DNA of 64,000 nucleotides. Origin: Streptomyces griseoviridis. GTDB taxonomy: Bacteria; Actinomycetota; Actinomycetes; Streptomycetales; Streptomycetaceae. The position numbers and the translations under genes are program-made. The notes beneath the pieces are model-generated. The model did not search any database. It saw only the letters and a program-made list of their open reading frames with translations, and had not been told where the DNA came from. Where the stretch lies: assembly GCA_014649155.1 (NCBI GenBank), contig BMSM01000007.1:186001-250000 (forward strand), written 5' to 3'. Each line of letters starts with the position of its first letter. The first letter of the stretch is position 1. Positions 1-8,783 of this stretch are shown here, piece by piece.

Positions 1-235
1 CGCCCCCGTGCGCGCCCACCCCACCGTGTCTCGCCTCCTGCACCGCCACGCCCGACATCCACCTTCCGCACCCTTGCGACCGGACCCGCAACTCCCCCGG
101 GACGACAGCGAATTGTGCCTTACACCACCCCGTTCGCGCCGGGCGCCCCCGGCTCCCTCTGCTCATCACGGGTGATGCCGGGACCGCGGGGTTGACCCGG
201 TTGCGAGAATTCCCCCTGGCCGAGCGTCTTGCAGC
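1..235. other. gene-free left edge
   Basis: No coding frame with convincing codon bias is visible in this stretch. It is C-rich and probably holds the upstream region of the DUF4429 gene. I see no terminator, operator or repeat that I would defend. Confidence 0.4.
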
Positions 236-1156
236 GTGACGAGCCTGGGCCTTCGACGGCAGCACGGTCAGGACCACCCCGGGCCCGCACCGTTCGGTGC
301 CGTTGTTCGGCAGACGTACCGCGAGGTGTCCGTGCCGCTGGAGGCCGCCCCGGGCATCGCCTTCGCACCGGAACGCCGGCGCGGGCGGCTGCGGTTGAGG
401 CTCCGGGAGGGTGCCGACCCGCTGCTCCAGGCGACCGGCGGCCGGCCTCCCGACACCGCGGACCCCTACCGGCTGTCGGTCGGCCTCGACCGCGCCGGCA
501 CCGCGGAGTACCTCGCCGAGGAGGTCCGCCGGGCGCTGCTGCCCGACCGGATTCCCGAGGGGCAGGCCACGGCGTACCTGCTGCCGGGCCCTCCGGTGCC
601 CGTCTCGGTGCGCTCCTCCGACGGCACGGTCTCCTTCGACGGAACCCGGGTGCGGACCGACTGGGCGGACACCTCCGACCGGGTCAAGCGCGCGACCGGG
701 CCGAGGATCAACCACGTGGGAGAACTCCTCCAGGTCGAGTGGCTGCCCAACTCCGGTCAGGAGGCCGGATATCTGCACTTCGTGACCCGGGAGGCAGTGT
801 TCACCGGGCTGTCCCCGGAGAAGGACCCGTACGCCCTGGACCTGTGGGGCAGCGCCCGGCGTGATCTGCTCACCGCGCTGGTCGCCACCGCGGTCACCGC
901 GCGGCTCCCGCACCCGTCGGCCCACCCACCGGCCACGCCCGCCCCGGTGTCCGCCTTCCTGCCCGCCGCCGGGTCAGGGGCAGCGGGGGACCGTCCGGAC
1001 GACCACCGGCCGCCGGCCCGCGCCGTGCCGCCGCGGGCGGACCACCACGACGTACTGCTGCGCCGACTGCGCGAGTTGGGGCAGTGGCACCGGGAAGGGG
1101 TCCTCACCGACGAGGAGTTCGCGATGACCAAGGCGGCGGTACTCCGGGGCTTCTGA
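236..1156 (+). CDS. DUF4429/SHOCT domain protein
   Basis: The 306-residue product resembles the actinobacterial DUF4429 family. The central part, about residues 30-215, carries the family-like stretches REVSVPL, REGADPLLQ, DPYRLSV and GTVSFDG. The last 35 residues (LRRLRELGQWHREGVLTDEEF) form a SHOCT domain, a short C-terminal oligomerisation motif. No signal peptide or membrane helix is seen. The molecular role of the family is unknown to me. The start is uncertain: GTG at 236 has no clear ribosome site, residues 1-30 fit the family poorly, and GTG at about 326-330 would also work. The first DUF4429 strand normally found upstream seems absent, so the gene may be 5'-truncated. Confidence 0.75.
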   Translation: MTSLGLRRQHGQDHPGPAPFGAVVRQTYREVSVPLEAAPGIAFAPERRRGRLRLRLREGADPLLQATGGRPPDTADPYRLSVGLDRAGTAEYLAEEVRRALLPDRIPEGQATAYLLPGPPVPVSVRSSDGTVSFDGTRVRTDWADTSDRVKRATGPRINHVGELLQVEWLPNSGQEAGYLHFVTREAVFTGLSPEKDPYALDLWGSARRDLLTALVATAVTARLPHPSAHPPATPAPVSAFLPAAGSGAAGDRPDDHRPPARAVPPRADHHDVLLRRLRELGQWHREGVLTDEEFAMTKAAVLRGF

Positions 1157-1199
1157 GCGCGCCCCGCCCTTCCCCTCCCTCACCCCTCCTCTCCGGAGG

Positions 1200-2003
1200 T
1201 CAGTCCAGCAGGTCCGGTTCGGCGCGGCTGATGTCGCGCCACAGCGGCTGGTAGTTGATCCAGGCCACCAGGTCGCCGCCGAGCTGGTCCCAGGTCGCCG
1301 CCGCCCGCCGGTGGTCGATCAGCACCGGCCGGCCCGCGGCCTTCGCCGTGAGCTGGACCTGGCAGCACCGTTCCATCGACAGGAACCACCAGGCGGCGGC
1401 GTCCACCGAGTCGCCGACCGTGAGGAGCCCGTGGTTGCGCAGCACCAGCGCCTTGCGGGAACCGAGGGTCGCGGCGATCCGCCGGCCCTCCTCGGCGTCG
1501 ACGGCGACCCCGCTGTAGGAGTCGTACAGGGCGTGGTCCTCGTAGAAGGCGCAGCTCTCCTGGGTGATGGGGTCCAGCAGTTCGCCGAGGGCCGCGAGGG
1601 CCCGGCCGTGGACCGAGTGGCAGTGGGCGACGGCGACGACGTCCGGACGGGCGGCATGCACCTGGGAGTGAACGGTGAAGGCGGCCTGGTTGACGTGGTA
1701 GCGGCCCTCGATCACCTGTCCGGCGGCGTTGGCCAGGACCAGGTCGCTCACCGTGACGTGCCGGAAGGGCAGGCCGAAGGGGTTGACCCAGAAGCAGTCG
1801 CTGAACTCGGGATCGCGGGCGGTGATGTGCCCGGAGACGCCGTCCTCCAGGCCGTACCGCCCGAAGATCCTGAGCGCGCCGGCCAGCCGTTCCTTGCGGT
1901 GCCGGCGTTCGTCTGCGACGGACTCGTGCATCGGCGGCATCGCGAACTGGAGGGTGTCGAGCGGCCGTGGCGGGGGCGGAGCGGCCCCGGACGTCGCGTG
2001 CAT
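1200..2003 (-). CDS. class II aldolase/adducin family protein
   Basis: This is a zinc-dependent class II aldolase-fold protein of the fuculose-phosphate aldolase/adducin family. Family hallmarks are SGHITARDP, the metal ligands in VAVAHCHSVHGRAL (HxH), and the third histidine in VLRNHGLLTVG. I chose ATG at 2003 (267 residues) because GGAG lies five bases upstream. A GTG at 2030 would add nine residues and has no ribosome site. The true substrate cannot be read from sequence, since family members range from sugar-phosphate aldolases to decarboxylases. It is divergent from the PPOX gene at 2197 across about 190 bp. Confidence 0.85.
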   Translation of the reverse strand: MHATSGAAPPPPRPLDTLQFAMPPMHESVADERRHRKERLAGALRIFGRYGLEDGVSGHITARDPEFSDCFWVNPFGLPFRHVTVSDLVLANAAGQVIEGRYHVNQAAFTVHSQVHAARPDVVAVAHCHSVHGRALAALGELLDPITQESCAFYEDHALYDSYSGVAVDAEEGRRIAATLGSRKALVLRNHGLLTVGDSVDAAAWWFLSMERCCQVQLTAKAAGRPVLIDHRRAAATWDQLGGDLVAWINYQPLWRDISRAEPDLLD

Positions 2004-2196
2004 GTGTTCTCCGGCACTGGGTTGATTCACGGGGCGTGAAGTTACCGTCGGTGAGCCGGGTACGACAGTTATGTTCCGTAAATAGGCGAGGCGTGCGGCG
2101 CGGCCCGATCGATTCCGGACAGGAGATGTCGGGTATCGGGGTCACACTCGCCGTATGAGTCGAGCGCGTACGAACGGAAACCCTGGGCGGACCGCC

Positions 2197-2664
2197 GTGA
2201 GCTGGTCCGTCTTCGCCGCCGCCGAACCCCGTTTCGCCGCCGCCGTCGAGCGGCGGTTCGGCGTCCATCCCCACCACGTCCTCGCGACCCTGCGCGCGGA
2301 CGGCTCACCCCGGACCTCCGGTCTTGAGGCGCGTTTCACCGGCGGGGAGCTGTGGCTCGGCATGATGCCCGGCTCGCTCAAGGCGCTCGATCTGCGCCGC
2401 GACCCGCGCTTCGCGCTCCAGGCCAATCCCGGCGCGGGCACCGGCATGGAAGGCGGCGACGTGCGGATCAGCGGACGGGCGGTCGAGGTCGAGGAGGGGG
2501 AGGCGAGGGACCGGTACGTGGAAGAGGTGGAACCGCCGCAGCCGTTCCACCTCTTCCGTGCCGGGCTGACCGAGGTCACGCGGACCCGTGTCGAGGACGA
2601 CGCGTATCTCGTCGTCGAGGTCTGGAAGCCCGGCGGGCCGGTGCGCACCGTCAAGCGCGCTTAG
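2197..2664 (+). CDS. pyridoxamine 5'-phosphate oxidase-fold protein
   Basis: This is a small split-barrel flavin- or F420-binding family protein. The pattern FAAAEPRFAAAVERRF, then VLATLRADGSPRTSG and a C-terminal VEVWKPGGPVRTVKR, is typical of the PPOX-like group that uses FMN, F420 or haem. I prefer GTG at 2197 (155 residues) because homologues as I remember them begin at this M-S-W-x-x-F motif. ATG at 2155 is in frame and would add 14 residues of no family similarity. The substrate is unknown. The final 12 codons including the stop are duplicated in tandem immediately downstream (see repeat at 2629-2700). Confidence 0.8.
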   Translation: MSWSVFAAAEPRFAAAVERRFGVHPHHVLATLRADGSPRTSGLEARFTGGELWLGMMPGSLKALDLRRDPRFALQANPGAGTGMEGGDVRISGRAVEVEEGEARDRYVEEVEPPQPFHLFRAGLTEVTRTRVEDDAYLVVEVWKPGGPVRTVKRA

Positions 2665-2700
2665 CCCGGCGGGCCGGTGCGCACCGTCGAGCGCGCGTAG
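2629..2700 (+). repeat. 36-bp tandem duplication of the 3' end of the PPOX gene
   Basis: Bases 2629-2664 (the last 11 codons plus stop of the PPOX-like gene) are repeated at 2665-2700 with only two substitutions. The unit is a multiple of three, so the second copy is an in-frame duplicate of the protein C-terminus (PGGPVRTV, then ERA and TAG). It is silent while the first TAG is read as stop. Confidence 0.9.
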
Positions 2701-2724
2701 GCCCGGTCCGCCCCGTCCCCGGGG

Positions 2725-4308
2725 TCACTCCCACTCGATGGTGCCCGGGGGCTTCGACGTGATGTCGAGGACGACCCGGTTGACATCCCTGACCTCGTTG
2801 GTGATCCGCGTGGAGATCCGGGAGAGGACGTCGTACGGGAGGCGCGACCAGTCGGCCGTCATGGCGTCCTCGGAGGAGACCGGACGCAGCACGATCGGGT
2901 GGCCGTAGGTGCGGCCGTCGCCCTGGACGCCGACGCTGCGGACGTCCGCGAGCAGCACCACCGGGCACTGCCAGATCTCGCGGTCCAGGCCGGCCGCGGT
3001 CAGCTCCTCGCGGGCGATGGCGTCGGCCTCGCGGAGCAGGTCGAGCCGCTCCTTGGTGACCTCGCCGACGATCCGGATGCCGAGGCCGGGGCCCGGGAAG
3101 GGCTGGCGCTGGACGATCTCCTCGGGCAGGCCCAGTTCCTGGCCGACCATCCGGACCTCGTCCTTGAACAGCTTGCGCAGCGGCTCGATCAGCTGGAACT
3201 CCAGGTCCTCCGGGAGCCCGCCGACGTTGTGGTGCGACTTGATGTTGGCGGCGCCGGTGCCGCCGCCGGACTCGACCACGTCCGGGTAGAGGGTGCCCTG
3301 GACGAGGAACTCCACGGCGGGGCCCTCGTCGGCGATGATCTCGGCCTGGGCCTGCTCGAAGACCCGGATGAACTCCCGGCCGATGATCTTCCGCTTCTCC
3401 TCGGGGTCGGAGACGCCCTTGAGCGCGGTCAGGAACCGCTCCTCGGCGTCCACGACCTTGAGCTGTACGCCGGTCGCGGCGACGAAGTCCTTCTCGACCT
3501 GCTCGGTCTCGCCCTTGCGCATCAGGCCGTGGTCGACGTAGACACAGGTCAGCTGGGAGCCGATGGCCTTCTGGACGAGGGCCGCGGCGACCGCGGAGTC
3601 CACGCCGCCGGACAGGCCGCAGATGGCGCGCTTGTCGCCGACCTGCTCGCGGATCGCGGCGATCTGCTCCTCGATCACGTTGCCCGTGGTCCAGTCGGGG
3701 GTGAGGCCCGCGCCCCGGTAGAGGAAGTGCTCCAGGACCTGCTGGCCGTGCGTGGAGTGCATCACCTCGGGGTGGTACTGGACGCCGTAGAGCTTCTTCT
3801 CGTCGTTCTCGAACGCGGCGACCGGGACGACGTCCGTGGAGGCGGTGACGGTGAAGCCCTCGGGGGCGGCCGAGCACGCGTCGCCGTGCGACATCCAGAC
3901 CGCCTGCTCGGCGGGGGTGCCCTCGAAGAGGGTGGAGGAGGGCCGGGAGACGGCGAGGTCGGTCCGGCCGTACTCACGGGCGCCGGTGTTGTCGACCGTG
4001 CCGCCGAGGGACTGCGCCATGAGCTGGAAGCCGTAGCACATGCCGAAGACGGGGACACCGGCCTCGAAGATCTCGCGGTCGAGGCGGGGGGCGCCCTCCT
4101 CGTAGACCGACGAGGGGCCGCCGGAGAGGATGATGGCCGCCGGGTTCTTGGCGAGCATGTCCTGAACCGGCATGGTGCTCGGCACGATCTCGCTGTAGAC
4201 CCGGGCCTCGCGGACGCGGCGGGCGATGAGCTGGGCGTACTGCGCGCCGAAGTCGACGACCAGGACGGTGTCGGGGGCGGCGTTGGCAGCGGGAGTCGCT
4301 GATGACAC
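2725..4308 (-). CDS. guaA: GMP synthase (glutamine-hydrolysing)
   Basis: GuaA converts XMP, glutamine and ATP to GMP in the last step of guanine nucleotide synthesis. The 527-residue product has the usual two parts. The N-terminal class I glutamine amidotransferase shows [18 protein letters not shown], the nucleophile elbow FGMCYGFQ and the His-Glu pair in YGVQYHPEV. The ATP-pyrophosphatase domain shows the P-loop [10 protein letters not shown], followed by the GuaA dimerisation domain ending [12 protein letters not shown] at 4308 is preceded by GGAAGG and gives the expected family length, whereas the frame stays open far upstream without similarity. The guaB and guaB3 genes lie 20 kb away, not in an operon with it. 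Confidence 0.98.
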   Translation of the reverse strand: MSSATPAANAAPDTVLVVDFGAQYAQLIARRVREARVYSEIVPSTMPVQDMLAKNPAAIILSGGPSSVYEEGAPRLDREIFEAGVPVFGMCYGFQLMAQSLGGTVDNTGAREYGRTDLAVSRPSSTLFEGTPAEQAVWMSHGDACSAAPEGFTVTASTDVVPVAAFENDEKKLYGVQYHPEVMHSTHGQQVLEHFLYRGAGLTPDWTTGNVIEEQIAAIREQVGDKRAICGLSGGVDSAVAAALVQKAIGSQLTCVYVDHGLMRKGETEQVEKDFVAATGVQLKVVDAEERFLTALKGVSDPEEKRKIIGREFIRVFEQAQAEIIADEGPAVEFLVQGTLYPDVVESGGGTGAANIKSHHNVGGLPEDLEFQLIEPLRKLFKDEVRMVGQELGLPEEIVQRQPFPGPGLGIRIVGEVTKERLDLLREADAIAREELTAAGLDREIWQCPVVLLADVRSVGVQGDGRTYGHPIVLRPVSSEDAMTADWSRLPYDVLSRISTRITNEVRDVNRVVLDITSKPPGTIEWE

Positions 4309-4431
4309 GAGGTGCCTTCCGGCGGTCGGGCGGGGTCTTGTGACTCCGAGTCTACCGAGACGGTCAGGTGGACCGTCCCGGCCGCGGTCGCCGCCCCCGC
4401 ACCGGCCCCGGGTCTCACCATGCGGGAAGGG

Positions 4432-4460
4432 TTGGCCACCCTGCGTCGCCCCGGCATAAT
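4432..4460 (+). promoter_or_regulatory. promoter of the chorismate mutase leader transcript
   Basis: A housekeeping-type promoter is visible: TTGGCC at 4432-4437, a 17-base spacer, and CATAAT at 4455-4460. It would start transcription near 4466-4468, i.e. on or next to the ATG at 4468, so the leader peptide would be translated from a leaderless message. Confidence 0.65.
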
Positions 4461-4467
4461 GGGGCCC

Positions 4468-4539
4468 ATGCTCACGCACCAGGCTTTCCTGTTTACCTAT
4501 GGCGACCGGCCCACCGGCTGCCATGGTCGTGCTGCTTGA
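4468..4539 (+). CDS. putative Phe/Tyr leader peptide of chorismate mutase
   Basis: A 23-codon frame starts at ATG 4468, only seven bases after the -10 box. It reads [15 protein letters not shown] and onward. Codons 7-11 are TTC-CTG-TTT-ACC-TAT (Phe-Leu-Phe-Thr-Tyr). TTT and TAT are very rare codons in Streptomyces, and their clustering in a tiny frame is striking. A GC-rich hairpin followed by T residues lies 21 bases beyond the stop, and the next gene is chorismate mutase, which makes the Phe/Tyr precursor prephenate. By analogy with known actinobacterial trp leaders I infer a ribosome-sensing attenuator. No strong competing antiterminator hairpin was found by eye, so the mechanism stays open. 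Confidence 0.6.
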   Translation: MLTHQAFLFTYGDRPTGCHGRAA

Positions 4540-4560
4540 GCAACTGACAAGCGACTTCCC

Positions 4561-4602
4561 CAGGCGCCCCGGGCCGACAAGGTCCGGGGCGCCTGCGCTT
4601 TT
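4561..4602 (+). terminator. intrinsic terminator/attenuator before chorismate mutase
   Basis: A perfect 12-bp stem (4561-4572 with 4584-4595, starting CAGGCGCCCCGG) with an 11-base loop is followed by CGCTTTT. It sits between the leader peptide stop at 4539 and the chorismate mutase start at 4648, where read-through would be needed for expression. Confidence 0.7.
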
Positions 4603-4647
4603 CCCGGACCCGTCGCTCCGCGGCACCCCGTCCGACGAGGAGCCCCC

Positions 4648-4941
4648 ATGAGCCCCATGACCACCGCTGCCGACGCGACCGGTGCCCACACCCCCGAAGC
4701 CGCCGGCGTGATCACCGGCGCCCGCGAGCGCATCGACGCGCTCGACGACCGGATCATCGGCCTGATCCAGGAGCGCATGGCCGTCTCGGCCGTCATCCAG
4801 GACGCCCGGATCGCCTCCGGGGGCCGGCGGGTGAACCTCTCCCGTGAGACGGCCGTCCTCGGCCACTACCGCGAGGCCCTCGGCAAGCCGGGCACGGCCC
4901 TCGCCATGACCCTCCTCGAACTGTGCCGCGGTCGCGTCTGA
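4648..4941 (+). CDS. chorismate mutase, AroQ class
   Basis: It converts chorismate to prephenate, the committed step to phenylalanine and tyrosine. The 97-residue all-helical protein has the AroQ pattern: the arginine in [12 protein letters not shown], then [26 protein letters not shown] and the ending LLELCRGR. This resembles the small monofunctional actinobacterial enzymes that are activated by DAHP synthase. GAGGAG lies six bases before ATG 4648; a second ATG at 4657 is possible. The gene stands alone with its own leader and attenuator and no aro neighbour. Confidence 0.93.
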   Translation: MSPMTTAADATGAHTPEAAGVITGARERIDALDDRIIGLIQERMAVSAVIQDARIASGGRRVNLSRETAVLGHYREALGKPGTALAMTLLELCRGRV

Positions 4942-5067
4942 GGGCCCTCGCACTGGAGTTCAGGGCCGTTCTCACCCGGACGGAGCGTGACCGGGGGCCG
5001 CGTGGCTTCGTTGGTCCCGGTGTCCGTGCCAGCCAGGGGCGGGCCCGAAAGAACCACGCGTGGCTCG

Positions 5068-5120
5068 CTGGAGCGATGAGGCGTACGGATCGTTCCGTGC
5101 GTCGTGGGACCTCGCTCCAG
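5068..5120. other. long two-part hairpin, possible small RNA
   Basis: The outer stem CTGGAGCGA (5068-5076) pairs perfectly with 5112-5120. An inner stem pairs 5080-5089 with 5094-5103, using two G-U pairs and the tetraloop TCGT. The two stems are separated by an asymmetric internal loop (3 and 8 bases). It lies in the gene-free stretch after chorismate mutase. I do not recognise a known RNA family. Confidence 0.4.
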
Positions 5121-5361
5121 GGAAGTGACCGGACGGCAGGGGACAGCAGCCCGGTCATCCAAGAGAACGGTCGGCTCCGGGGACGCCCGGGGCCGGCCGA
5201 CGGAAGTCCTCCGAAGCCCCCCTCCCTCCCCCTTCCGTCACGTCCTTCCCTGCATAACCGTTTCGCCTCGCGCCGACCGGCCGGGCAGACCCAGACCAGC
5301 GGCGCGACCCCCCGGCGCCGCTCCGCCGGCACCGGCGCCGCCCTGACGCCGGTGCCGGCCA

Positions 5362-5398
5362 CGAAGGGCCCCGCGGCGACACCCCGCGGGGCCCTTCG
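5362..5398 (+). terminator. strong stem-loop terminator
   Basis: A perfect 15-bp GC-rich stem (5362-5376 with 5384-5398, CGAAGGGCCCCGCGG) has a seven-base loop. It has no clear T-tract, which is common for Streptomyces terminators. It separates the chorismate mutase transcript from the surface protein gene. Confidence 0.65.
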
Positions 5399-5669
5399 CG
5401 CGCGCCCGCCCAGGTACGGGAGCGGCGAGCGCACTCGCCTGCGCCCACCCACGAAAGGCACCCCCGGGAGCCACGCACCGACCTGGCGCACCGAAGTGGC
5501 GCACGGAAGTGGCACAGCGCACATGAGAATTCCGTGAGAACGCGGACAACCTTTCCCGGGGTTCGCTGATCCAACCTGCTGTTCCCCGGGCCCCACCCGC
5601 GCCCCACCGCGGAGGCCTCCTCCTCGTCCGTGCCGCCACCGGCGGTACGCCTGACTTCCCGAGGTCTTC

Positions 5670-6665
5670 ATGAAGCTTCGCCGCGCCATGGCGGCAGCGG
5701 CCGCCACGGCAGTGATAGCTCCCCTGGCGCTGCTCGCCGCCCCGGCCGCGTACGCCGACGGGGAGACGTCCTCCTCGCCGACCGCCTCCGCCTCCACGCC
5801 GGCGCAGGAGAGCACCGGCACCTCCCCGGAGCCGTCCGGCTCCACCTCCGCGGCGGCACCCGGCGGCTCCCCCTCCGCGAGCGCCTCCGCGTCCGACGGG
5901 ACCAGCGCGTCGGCGTCCCCGTCCGCCAGTACGTCCCCGAGCGCCTCGGCGTCCGTCCCGGCGGACCCCGAGGACCCGGAGGAGTCGGAGGCGCCCGAGC
6001 CCGAGCCGTCCGAGTGCGTCGCCGCCACGGCCGACCTGGACATCTCCGGTCTGCCGGGCAGCATCGCGGCGGGCAGCGGCTGGCACGCGTTCACGCTGCA
6101 CGTCCTCAACGACACCGGCTCCACGCTCAGCGACCTCGTCTACCTGGTCGGCGCCGCCGCCGAGGACGGCGACACCCTGTTCACCAGCGGGCAGGTCCGC
6201 CTCCAGGCGTACGACCCCGAGGACAAGACCTGGTACGACCTCAGCGACGAGGGCTACGCGGTCGGCTGGGCCGGTGGGACCGACGTCCTGAAGCCGGACT
6301 ACGAGGTCGAGGTGCCGCTGCGGATCGATGTCGCCGCCGGTGCCCCGGTCGGCTCGGCGTTCACGCTCGGCGCGACGCTGTACGTCGACGAGGACCTGTG
6401 CTTCGGCGCCGCCGACGTGTCCTACGAGTTCCAGATCGCCGCCGCCGGCACCGACACCTCCGGCACCGAGCCGCAGACCGGCGGCAAGGCACCCGTGACC
6501 GGCGCGAAGCCCTCGGCCACCACGCCGCGGGTCACCGGCAGCCTGGCCACGACCGGGGCCGGGTCCGCGCTGCCCGCGCTCGGCCTGGCCGGCGGTTTCG
6601 CCGTCGTCGCCGGCGCCGGCGCGGTCTTCGCGGTGCGGCGGCGCAAGGTCGGCGCGCGGGCGTAG
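5670..6665 (+). CDS. LAXTG-anchored surface protein
   Basis: The 331-residue protein is exported. Residues 1-30 are a Sec signal peptide (KLRR, a hydrophobic run, then cleavage near AYADGE). Residues 31-115 are a Ser/Thr/Ala/Pro-rich, probably disordered stalk. Residues about 117-275 form a beta-type domain with two cysteines (SECVAATADL and DEDLCFGAA), likely a disulfide. The C-terminus is a sorting signal: LATTG, a hydrophobic helix and RRRK. LAXTG is the signal used by class E sortases in streptomycetes, so covalent linkage to peptidoglycan is expected. The function of the displayed domain is unknown. Confidence 0.85.
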   Translation: MKLRRAMAAAAATAVIAPLALLAAPAAYADGETSSSPTASASTPAQESTGTSPEPSGSTSAAAPGGSPSASASASDGTSASASPSASTSPSASASVPADPEDPEESEAPEPEPSECVAATADLDISGLPGSIAAGSGWHAFTLHVLNDTGSTLSDLVYLVGAAAEDGDTLFTSGQVRLQAYDPEDKTWYDLSDEGYAVGWAGGTDVLKPDYEVEVPLRIDVAAGAPVGSAFTLGATLYVDEDLCFGAADVSYEFQIAAAGTDTSGTEPQTGGKAPVTGAKPSATTPRVTGSLATTGAGSALPALGLAGGFAVVAGAGAVFAVRRRKVGARA

Positions 6666-6785
6666 CACCGGCCGCCGGGCCCGCCCGACCGGGCGGGCCC
6701 GGCTCGGGACAGAGAGGGACCCGCGCTCGGAGGGGGGGCGCGGGTCCTTCTCCGTTCCCCCGCCCACGCCGTCGCGGGCGGTCCG

Positions 6786-8708
6786 TCACCGCTTCGGCGG
6801 CACCGCCGGCATTCCGAGGAACGGCAGCCGCAGCGCGCCGAACGCGTCCGCCGGGACCACCGGGGCCTTGGGCTCGACGGCGGCCAGCCGCTCGTACGCC
6901 CTGCCCTGCGCCGGGCGCGGGTCGGGCTCGCCCTTGTTCGGCCAGTACGACATCGCCCGCTCGGCCTGGGCCGTGATGGTCAGGGACGGGTTGACGCCCA
7001 GGTTGGCGGAGACCGCGGCGCCGTCGACGACGGAGATGCCGGGGTGGCCGTAGAGCCGGTGGTACGGGTCGATGACGCCGGTCTCCCGGGAGGCGCCGAT
7101 CGGGCAGCCGCCGAGGAAGTGCGCGGTGAGCGGGGTGCCCATCAGCTCGCCGACGTTGGAGCCGGCGAAGCCGTTGATCTCCGCGGCGAGGGCGGAGGCG
7201 CCCTCGGTAGCGGCCTTGATCTGCTTGGGGTTGGGCGAGCCGTGGCCCTGGCGGGAGGTGAGCAGGCCCTTGCCGACACCGGCCGGTTTCAGGTACGTCG
7301 TCAGGGAGTTGTCCAGCGACTGCATCACCAGGCCGATGATGGTCCGCTCCGACCAGCGGCGGTTGGAGAGCGAGCGGGCGACCATCAGCGGGTGTCTGGC
7401 CGCGTGGGCGAGGAAGCCCAGGACGCGGGTGGTGCCGGAGGCGGTGCGGCCCGCGTAGGGGACCTGGACGATCGACAGGCTGCCCATCGAGTTGGAGCCC
7501 TTGCCGTAACGGACCGGCTCGATGTGGGTGTTGGCGTCGGGGTGGATCGAGGACGTGATGGCGACGCCGCGCGTGAAGTCGGCCCGGGGCTGCCCGGTGG
7601 CCTTGCGGTAGCGGCGGTTGTCGGTCATCGCGCCGACCAGCGCCTCGGAGTTGGTGCGGGTCAGCGTCCCGAGCCGGTCGGATATGTACGGGAGCTGGCC
7701 GCCGGCCTTCATCCGGTGCAGCAGGGTCTGGGTGCCGTACGTGCCGGCCGCGAGGACCACGCGGCGGGCGGTGAAGGTCCGGCCCCCGGAACGGTTTCCG
7801 GTACGACCCCCGCCACGGCTCCCGTCACCGCCCCGGGCGCCGGTCTTCGCGCGCCGGTCGGTGGGGAGGGTGGCGACCGCGAAGCCGCCGCGCGAGTCGT
7901 CGGTGACGGATACCACCGTGGTCATCGGGTGGACGACCGCGCCCGCCTTCTCGGCGAGGTACAGGTAGTTCTCGTTGAGGGTGTTCTTCGCGCCGTGGCG
8001 GCAGCCGGTCATGCACTCGCCGCACTCCGCGCAGGCCCGCCGCTCCGGTCCCACCCCGCCGAAGTAGGGGTCCGGGGCCCGCTCCCCCGGCCGGGCCCGC
8101 ACCGAGCCGTCGGCGTCCTCGCCGTCACCGAAGAAGACGCCGACCGGGGCCAGGTGGAAGGTGTCGCCGCAGCCCATCCGTTCGGCGGCGGCCTTCAGGT
8201 GCACGTCGGAGGGGGTGGTGGTCGGGTTGAGCCGGACGCCGAGCATGCGGCGGGCCTGGTCGTAGTACGGCGCCAGTTCGTCCTTCCAGTCGGTGATGTC
8301 CGCCCACTGGGGGTCCTCGAAGAAGGGCGCGGGCGGGACGTAGAGGGTGTTGGCGTAGTTGAGGGAACCGCCGCCCACCCCGGCTCCTGCCAGGACCATG
8401 ACATTCCCGAGGAGGTGGATGCGCTGGAGGCCGAACATGCCGAGCTTCGGGGCCCAGAGGTAGTTCTTCAGGTCCCAGGAGTTCTTGGGCAGCGTGGCGC
8501 GGGTGAAGCGGCGGCCGGCCTCCAGGACGCCGACCTTGTAGCCCTTCTCCGTCAGGCGGAGGGCGGACACGGAGCCGCCGAAGCCTGAGCCGACGACGAT
8601 CACGTCGTAGTCGTACGCGCCGTCGTACGGGTCGTACGGGTCGTACGGCTCCTCGCGGACGTCGTCGCGAGCGTCGTCGCGGGCGTCGTCGTGGGCGTCC
8701 TGGGGCAC
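6786..8708 (-). CDS. GMC oxidoreductase, cholesterol-oxidase-like
   Basis: This FAD enzyme of the GMC family is 640 residues long. After an acidic repetitive N-terminus (residues 1-35, rich in DD and DPY) comes the dinucleotide motif VIVVGSGFGGS at 36-46. A CxxCxxCxxxC cluster in CAECGECMTGCRHGAKNTL follows, as in the mycobacterial ChoD-like group. The C-terminal GMC motif is GISVVDGAAVSANLGVNPSLTI. GTG 8708 follows GAGGAG. Family knowledge suggests oxidation of a sterol or other alcohol, but the substrate is not proven. It lies 75 bp downstream of a same-strand aldehyde dehydrogenase gene, so the pair may act on an alcohol and its aldehyde. Confidence 0.88.
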   Translation of the reverse strand: MPQDAHDDARDDARDDVREEPYDPYDPYDGAYDYDVIVVGSGFGGSVSALRLTEKGYKVGVLEAGRRFTRATLPKNSWDLKNYLWAPKLGMFGLQRIHLLGNVMVLAGAGVGGGSLNYANTLYVPPAPFFEDPQWADITDWKDELAPYYDQARRMLGVRLNPTTTPSDVHLKAAAERMGCGDTFHLAPVGVFFGDGEDADGSVRARPGERAPDPYFGGVGPERRACAECGECMTGCRHGAKNTLNENYLYLAEKAGAVVHPMTTVVSVTDDSRGGFAVATLPTDRRAKTGARGGDGSRGGGRTGNRSGGRTFTARRVVLAAGTYGTQTLLHRMKAGGQLPYISDRLGTLTRTNSEALVGAMTDNRRYRKATGQPRADFTRGVAITSSIHPDANTHIEPVRYGKGSNSMGSLSIVQVPYAGRTASGTTRVLGFLAHAARHPLMVARSLSNRRWSERTIIGLVMQSLDNSLTTYLKPAGVGKGLLTSRQGHGSPNPKQIKAATEGASALAAEINGFAGSNVGELMGTPLTAHFLGGCPIGASRETGVIDPYHRLYGHPGISVVDGAAVSANLGVNPSLTITAQAERAMSYWPNKGEPDPRPAQGRAYERLAAVEPKAPVVPADAFGALRLPFLGMPAVPPKR

Positions 8709-8783
8709 GGTTGTCTCCTCGTCGAGTTGCGCGTGCGGGTCCGTCGGGGCGGGGCGCGCGGTTCTCCCCGCGCCCTGGGGGGA

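Larger units (their letters stand above)
4942..5669. other. long intergenic region with structured elements
   Basis: About 730 bp lack a convincing gene; open frames here have poor codon bias. It contains a bulged hairpin at 5068-5120, a strong terminator at 5362-5398, and the upstream region of the surface protein gene, which is the least GC-rich part (5515-5580). Confidence 0.6.

Noticed and set aside
4923..5537. Open frame of 204 codons after chorismate mutase
   Set aside because: Poor third-position bias, composition dominated by Arg and Pro, and it crosses a strong terminator hairpin.
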